A stretch of DNA of 64,000 bases from Flavobacteriales bacterium (GTDB lineage: Bacteria; Bacteroidota; Bacteroidia; Flavobacteriales_D; Crocinitomicaceae). The notes below the pieces were generated by a model, which worked only from the letters and a program-made list of their open reading frames with translations, made no database searches and was not told the origin of the DNA. The stretch spans positions 62,001-126,000 of the forward strand of contig CANFJL010000006.1 in the NCBI GenBank assembly GCA_947447525.1. The letters are read 5' to 3'. Position numbers and translations under genes: made by a program. Below, in pieces: positions 60,689 through 64,000 of this stretch; positions within the stretch are counted from its first letter, which is position 1, and each line of letters begins with the position of its first letter.

Positions 60689-61421
60689 CTTAAAAGGCAA
60701 ACAGTTTTTTATTACTGGAGCAACAGGCGGTATTGGAATGGTTGTAGTAGAAGAATGCCTAAAAAGAGGTGCTGTGGTTTTTGCTACCGGTAGAAATGAA
60801 TCGGTGCTTGATGCCCAAATTTTAGCTCATCCTGAATTCACTTTTATACCAGCTGATTTAACCAATCCTGATGACTTATCTAGTTTAATAAAACTTTTAC
60901 CTCCTTTGGATGGTGTTTTATTTGGCGCGGGAATTATTGATCCTTGTCCAATTAAATTTATTCAGCAAAAACATATTGATGCCATCTTTTCAATCAATTT
61001 TGATAGTATTTGTCTTTTGACTTCTCTTCTTGCTCAAAAAAAACTTTTAAAAGATAAGTCTTCTTTGGTTTTTTTATCCTCTGTTTCTTCGGAGTTTCCC
61101 TACAAAGGCGGTGCGCTCTATGCTGCATCCAAAGCTGCTTTAGAAGCTTATGCCAAAGGAATTGCCTTAGAATTTTCGCCTAAAGGAATCCGCGCCAATT
61201 CAATTCGTGCTGCTTTGGTTGAAACTGCTATGTTCGAAAAAACTAAAAATGCCCTCACCACAGAAGAAATAGCGGAAGTTGTATCTGCATATCCTCTCGG
61301 TATAGGTGCACCACTCGATATTGCAAATGCTGTTCTGTTCTTGTGGAGTGATCTTTCTAGTTGGATGACGGGTTCGGTTTTGAATCTGGATGGAGGTCTG
61401 CTTTTGAATAGCAAGAAATAA
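60681..61421 (+). CDS. SDR-family 3-oxoacyl-ACP reductase-like
   Basis: 246 residues. The NADP site is FFITGATGGIGMVVVEE (9-25, TGxxxGxG). Catalytic residues are in SSVSSEFPYKGGALYAASKA (Ser, then YxxxK) and the C-terminus reads MTGSVLNLDGGLLLNSKK, as in FabG-like reductases. It would reduce the 3-oxoacyl group made by the adjacent KAS III enzymes. Overlaps the second KAS III by 8 nt. Confidence 0.92.
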   Translation: MNDLKGKQFFITGATGGIGMVVVEECLKRGAVVFATGRNESVLDAQILAHPEFTFIPADLTNPDDLSSLIKLLPPLDGVLFGAGIIDPCPIKFIQQKHIDAIFSINFDSICLLTSLLAQKKLLKDKSSLVFLSSVSSEFPYKGGALYAASKAALEAYAKGIALEFSPKGIRANSIRAALVETAMFEKTKNALTTEEIAEVVSAYPLGIGAPLDIANAVLFLWSDLSSWMTGSVLNLDGGLLLNSKK

Positions 61422-61456
61422 GAGGAATTTTTGTACTTTCGACTCCATTAGATCTT

Positions 61457-62362
61457 ATGAATTATAGTATTGTCATACCTACTTTTAATAATGCCAAGCA
61501 ATTAGAAGCGCTTGTTTTGTCTCTTGAAGATTCAATGAACGGCTTTTCTTTTGAGTTAATAATTGTTGATGATGGCTGTTCGGATAGTACTTGGGAAGTT
61601 TTGATGGAGCTAAAAAAAAGATTTAATTTCCTTAAAATTATTCGTTTGGCTAAAAATTTTGGTCAGCACGCAGCTACAATTTGTGGTTTTTCTCATGCTA
61701 AAGGTGATTTTGTCATTACCATGGATGATGATTTTGAAGTTCAATCTAAGGAAATACATACTTTAATCCTAGCGCAAGCCAATAGTAAGGCACTTCTAAC
61801 GTATGGAGTTTTTAAATCACATGAAAATTGGCAAGTTGCTTTATTGAAAGCAATGTATCGTGGTATATCGAAATTAAATGGAAAACATAAAGGAAAGGGA
61901 AGCAGTTTTAGATTGATAGATGGTAACTTGGTGCGTAAGATGGTTTCTCAACAGCATAACTTTGCTTTCGTAGATGAATTGTTGCTCTGGTATACAGATA
62001 GTGTATCGTTTGCTCCAGTTCTCTACTCAGGTAAAAGCACTACAAAAAGTAGGTACAAATTACCTGTTTTAGTAAAAACAACACTTCGTTTAATGTTATT
62101 TGCCTCAGATCTCCCGCTAAAATTTGTTAGTTTTCTTGGGCTGAGTTTGTCTACCATTAATTTTTTATATGCCTGCTTTATCTTGTATAAAAGAATTGTC
62201 CATAAAATTGAAGTAGAGGGTTATACTTCTTTGATTCTAAGTATTTTATTTTCAAGCGGTGTCCTTATTTTTTCTTTAGGGATCTTAGCGCAATATTTGC
62301 GTCAAATGTTGCTTAAAATGAATCAAAAGCCATTGTATTACGAGTCGGAAGTAGTATGTTGA
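61457..62362 (+). CDS. Family 2 glycosyltransferase, DPM1/GtrB-like
   Basis: 301 residues. The GT-A fold motifs are MNYSIVIPTFNNAKQLEALV (1-20), ELIIVDDGCSDSTW (about 34-47) and FVITMDDDFEVQSKEI with DxD. Two C-terminal TM segments (about 215-240 and 250-275) resemble polyprenyl-phosphate glycosyltransferases. It likely transfers a sugar to a lipid carrier at the inner membrane. It overlaps the GNAT gene by 7 nt, so it belongs to the acyl/glycan operon. Confidence 0.92.
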   Translation: MNYSIVIPTFNNAKQLEALVLSLEDSMNGFSFELIIVDDGCSDSTWEVLMELKKRFNFLKIIRLAKNFGQHAATICGFSHAKGDFVITMDDDFEVQSKEIHTLILAQANSKALLTYGVFKSHENWQVALLKAMYRGISKLNGKHKGKGSSFRLIDGNLVRKMVSQQHNFAFVDELLLWYTDSVSFAPVLYSGKSTTKSRYKLPVLVKTTLRLMLFASDLPLKFVSFLGLSLSTINFLYACFILYKRIVHKIEVEGYTSLILSILFSSGVLIFSLGILAQYLRQMLLKMNQKPLYYESEVVC

Positions 62363-62961
62363 TTCTGAGTCAATATGATATTGAGCTGCATCGCTTGACA
62401 AGAACTGATATTGAACTCGTGCGTTCTTGGAGAAATCAAGATAGGATCAGAAATCAAATGTTTTATACAGCTTTAATTACCGAACAGGAGCAAGAACTTT
62501 GGTTTGATTCCGTAAATAATTCCTTAAATTATTATTTTCTAATTGTATTTAAATCCAAAAAAATCGGATTGATTCACGCTAAGAATATTGATTTGGAAGT
62601 GGGATATGGTGAAGGTGGAATTTTTATAGGGGAGCTTGCAGATGAAAATTCATGGGCAGCAACGATGGCATCGATTTGCTTGTTGAGTTTTGTATTTGAA
62701 AAATTAAGTTTAAAATCGTCCCTAATTAAAGTCAAATCAAATAACTTAAATGCAATTAAATACAACGAGTTACTGGGTTACAAGGAAGTAAGTTCGCTTG
62801 ACAAATGTACAGTGATGTCCTTGGATAAAAAGAGTTTTAATCGTGCTACTTCAAAGTTGAAAAGTACGCTTGCAAAAATTGCAGGCACGGATGGGAAAAT
62901 GACATTATGTGGTACTGCTTCCGATTTAAATCTCCCTGAAATTAATAAATTACTTAAATAG
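62356..62961 (+). CDS. GNAT-family acyltransferase
   Basis: 201 residues from ATG. The N-terminus (LHRLTRTDIELVRSWRNQDRIRNQMF) matches RimJ/PseH-like GNAT enzymes. ENSWAATMASICLLSFVFEK and SNNLNAIKYNELLGYKEV follow, the acyl-CoA-binding helix and late strand of the fold. A C-terminal extension of about 40 residues has no match I recognise. In context with ACP and KAS genes it may acylate an amino sugar. It converges with the hydroxylase gene, overlapping by 8 nt. Confidence 0.85.
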   Translation: MLILSQYDIELHRLTRTDIELVRSWRNQDRIRNQMFYTALITEQEQELWFDSVNNSLNYYFLIVFKSKKIGLIHAKNIDLEVGYGEGGIFIGELADENSWAATMASICLLSFVFEKLSLKSSLIKVKSNNLNAIKYNELLGYKEVSSLDKCTVMSLDKKSFNRATSKLKSTLAKIAGTDGKMTLCGTASDLNLPEINKLLK

Positions 62962-63628
62962 AAAAATTATTTACAGGCAATACGCCTTGCTTGAATCCTT
63001 CTTGCCAAGTGGCTTTATCGGCAAATTGTAATAGAAAAGGATCTTCAATATGGTCTATTTTATATTTTGAAATTTCATAAGCTGAATAGTGCCAATATGG
63101 ATTAGGAATATCAAACATGAGGACAACCCTGTTCTCGTCACTGTTATTCCAAGCCTCATGTTCGTGACTGTCATCAAAAATAAGAAGTTCACCTTCTTTC
63201 CAAGTCCTAACTTCGTCTCCAACTCTAATTTGACACAATTCTCCAGCAGGAACAATTAGCGGAAGATGACATCTCAAGATTAATTTAGAATAGCCACAAT
63301 GGGCTTTAATATGCGTTTTCGGTTTAATTATGGAGAAATCGCAGGAAATAAGTTCTTGTATTTGCTTAATTAAGTCGCTCGTATGTTTGCATTGCTCCCT
63401 GTTGGGAATATTGTCCATATTGAAAAACTGAAAGGTAAAGACCTTCCATGCCGCAGGAGTTTTGGAGTTTACATAAGCTGGAAAAGTGCTCAACCATTGT
63501 CCAGAATCCTTTGTTTTTAATAGTTCTGTTACTTCTTTTTGAATAATTTCCCAGTGATCCTCTAAGAATAGAAGATGTGCAAAATCTTTGGTGTCATAAA
63601 AATAGCTTGGATTCTTTTCTGTTAACAT
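62954..63628 (-). CDS. Aspartyl/asparaginyl beta-hydroxylase-like protein
   Basis: 224 residues from ATG at 63628, no signal peptide. The 2-oxoglutarate/Fe(II) motifs are THIKAHCGYSKLILRCHLPL (iron ligand His110), RTWKEGELLIFDDSHEHEAW (second ligand His157) and NRVVLMFDI (Arg167 for 2-oxoglutarate). Members include human AspH and bacterial lipid hydroxylases such as LpxO. The substrate is unknown; it converges with the acyl/glycan operon, so an acyl chain or lipid A substrate is possible. Confidence 0.92.
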   Translation of the reverse strand: MLTEKNPSYFYDTKDFAHLLFLEDHWEIIQKEVTELLKTKDSGQWLSTFPAYVNSKTPAAWKVFTFQFFNMDNIPNREQCKHTSDLIKQIQELISCDFSIIKPKTHIKAHCGYSKLILRCHLPLIVPAGELCQIRVGDEVRTWKEGELLIFDDSHEHEAWNNSDENRVVLMFDIPNPYWHYSAYEISKYKIDHIEDPFLLQFADKATWQEGFKQGVLPVNNFSI

Positions 63629-63698
63629 CCTTATGTTGTATTCATAACGAAGTTAAATATTCTTCTTAATTGGATAGGAGTGAAGGTGCTTTTTTATT

Positions 63699-63706
63699 TA
63701 TCTTTG
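63699..63706 (+). promoter_or_regulatory. -7 element 4 nt before the right-edge gene
   Basis: TATCTTTG matches TAnnTTTG and ends 4 nt before the GTG at 63711, another leaderless-type arrangement. Confidence 0.45.
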
Positions 63707-63710
63707 TTTA

Positions 63711-64000
63711 GTGAAAACACACATCAATTTTTGTCTTTTTATTATCCTTTTGTTTGCATTTGATAATGTCAGAGCGAATCCAATTAAAAAAGCATTTTTA
63801 GCACTGGATCAAAAAAATTATGGATTGGCTTTAGGTCATTTTCAAAAATTAAAAAAACACAATCCTTCATTAGCTTATTTTGGATTCACTCAAATCTATC
63901 AATCACCAGCTTTATACAATTTAGATTCATGCTTAAAATATGCATTAAAAGCTGAAGAAAGTTTAAATCTTGTAAGTCCAAAGAATTACCTTGCTTGGAA
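63711..64000 (+). CDS. Secreted protein, N-terminal part, cut by the window edge
   Basis: GTG at 63711 opens a frame that reaches the right edge (96 complete codons). It begins with a signal peptide (FCLFIILLFAFDNVRA) and continues with a helical chain (NYGLALGHFQKLKKHNPSLA, LDSCLKYALKAEESLN) resembling tetratricopeptide-type repeats. The C-terminus is missing, so the family cannot be named. Confidence 0.7.
   Translation, partial: MKTHINFCLFIILLFAFDNVRANPIKKAFLALDQKNYGLALGHFQKLKKHNPSLAYFGFTQIYQSPALYNLDSCLKYALKAEESLNLVSPKNYLAW

Overview
The window is a low-GC chromosomal segment from a member of the Bacteroidota, most likely a Flavobacteriia-type lineage. Three lines of evidence support this. 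Three cargo proteins carry type IX secretion signals: type A at 20523-21782 and 28754-33052, type B at 55320-57911. The promoters have the Bacteroidota -7 element TAnnTTTG. Several proteins have architectures typical of the phylum: a single-chain E1 alpha/beta 2-oxoacid dehydrogenase, a DnaJ with only one zinc-binding pair, FISUMP and MopE-type repeats, and CCC-motif/DUF2752/TM2 membrane proteins. No tRNA, rRNA, CRISPR array, insertion sequence or phage gene was seen.

Region 1-6.8 kb is accessory. It holds poorly conserved secreted proteins and lipoproteins, one of them apparently frameshifted, and a gene flanked by direct repeats that look like cassette boundaries. It also has a 430-450 bp upstream region present twice, and repeat-rich spacers around a FISUMP lipoprotein. 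From 6.8 to 20.4 kb the genes are conventional: an MFS exporter, an ABC exporter with a LolA-like protein, murB, a secreted alpha/beta hydrolase with a DUF2459 protein, an S41 protease translationally coupled to fabF, an M13 peptidase, an ElaA-type acetyltransferase and a radical SAM/SPASM enzyme.

From 20.5 to 26 kb is the most distinctive part. A cobalamin riboswitch on the minus strand precedes a secreted beta-propeller protein that resembles BtuG-type vitamin B12 binders but carries a type IX sorting tail. Divergent from it runs an array of small membrane proteins (DUF5684, CCC-motif, TM2, CD225/dispanin-like) interleaved with three complete DUF2752 genes and one truncated copy. A tandem duplication broke the riboswitch copy and one DUF2752 copy, and a later deletion fused two neighbouring genes in frame.

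From 26 to 38 kb come rpsO, pnp, a 1432-residue MopE-repeat surface protein with an internal duplication, an M1 peptidase and sppA. A 1-kb repeat island at 37.9-38.9 kb shares inverted sequence blocks with 5.5-5.95 kb. From 39 to 58 kb are a cysteine/histidine-rich putative metal-handling set downstream of the E1 dehydrogenase, cutC, grpE-dnaJ, an ABC exporter, a Ppx/GppA phosphatase, an MscS channel, a thioesterase, a MerR regulator, an NlpC/P60 peptidase, a queuosine-precursor transporter, msrB-msrA and a type B T9SS protein.

From 58.4 to 63.6 kb, two KAS III-like synthases, an acyl carrier protein, a short-chain reductase, a family 2 glycosyltransferase and a GNAT acyltransferase form a compact operon. 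It faces an aspartyl/asparaginyl beta-hydroxylase-like gene. The set reads as a small acyl-chain and glycan-decoration pathway. A partial secreted protein runs off the right edge.
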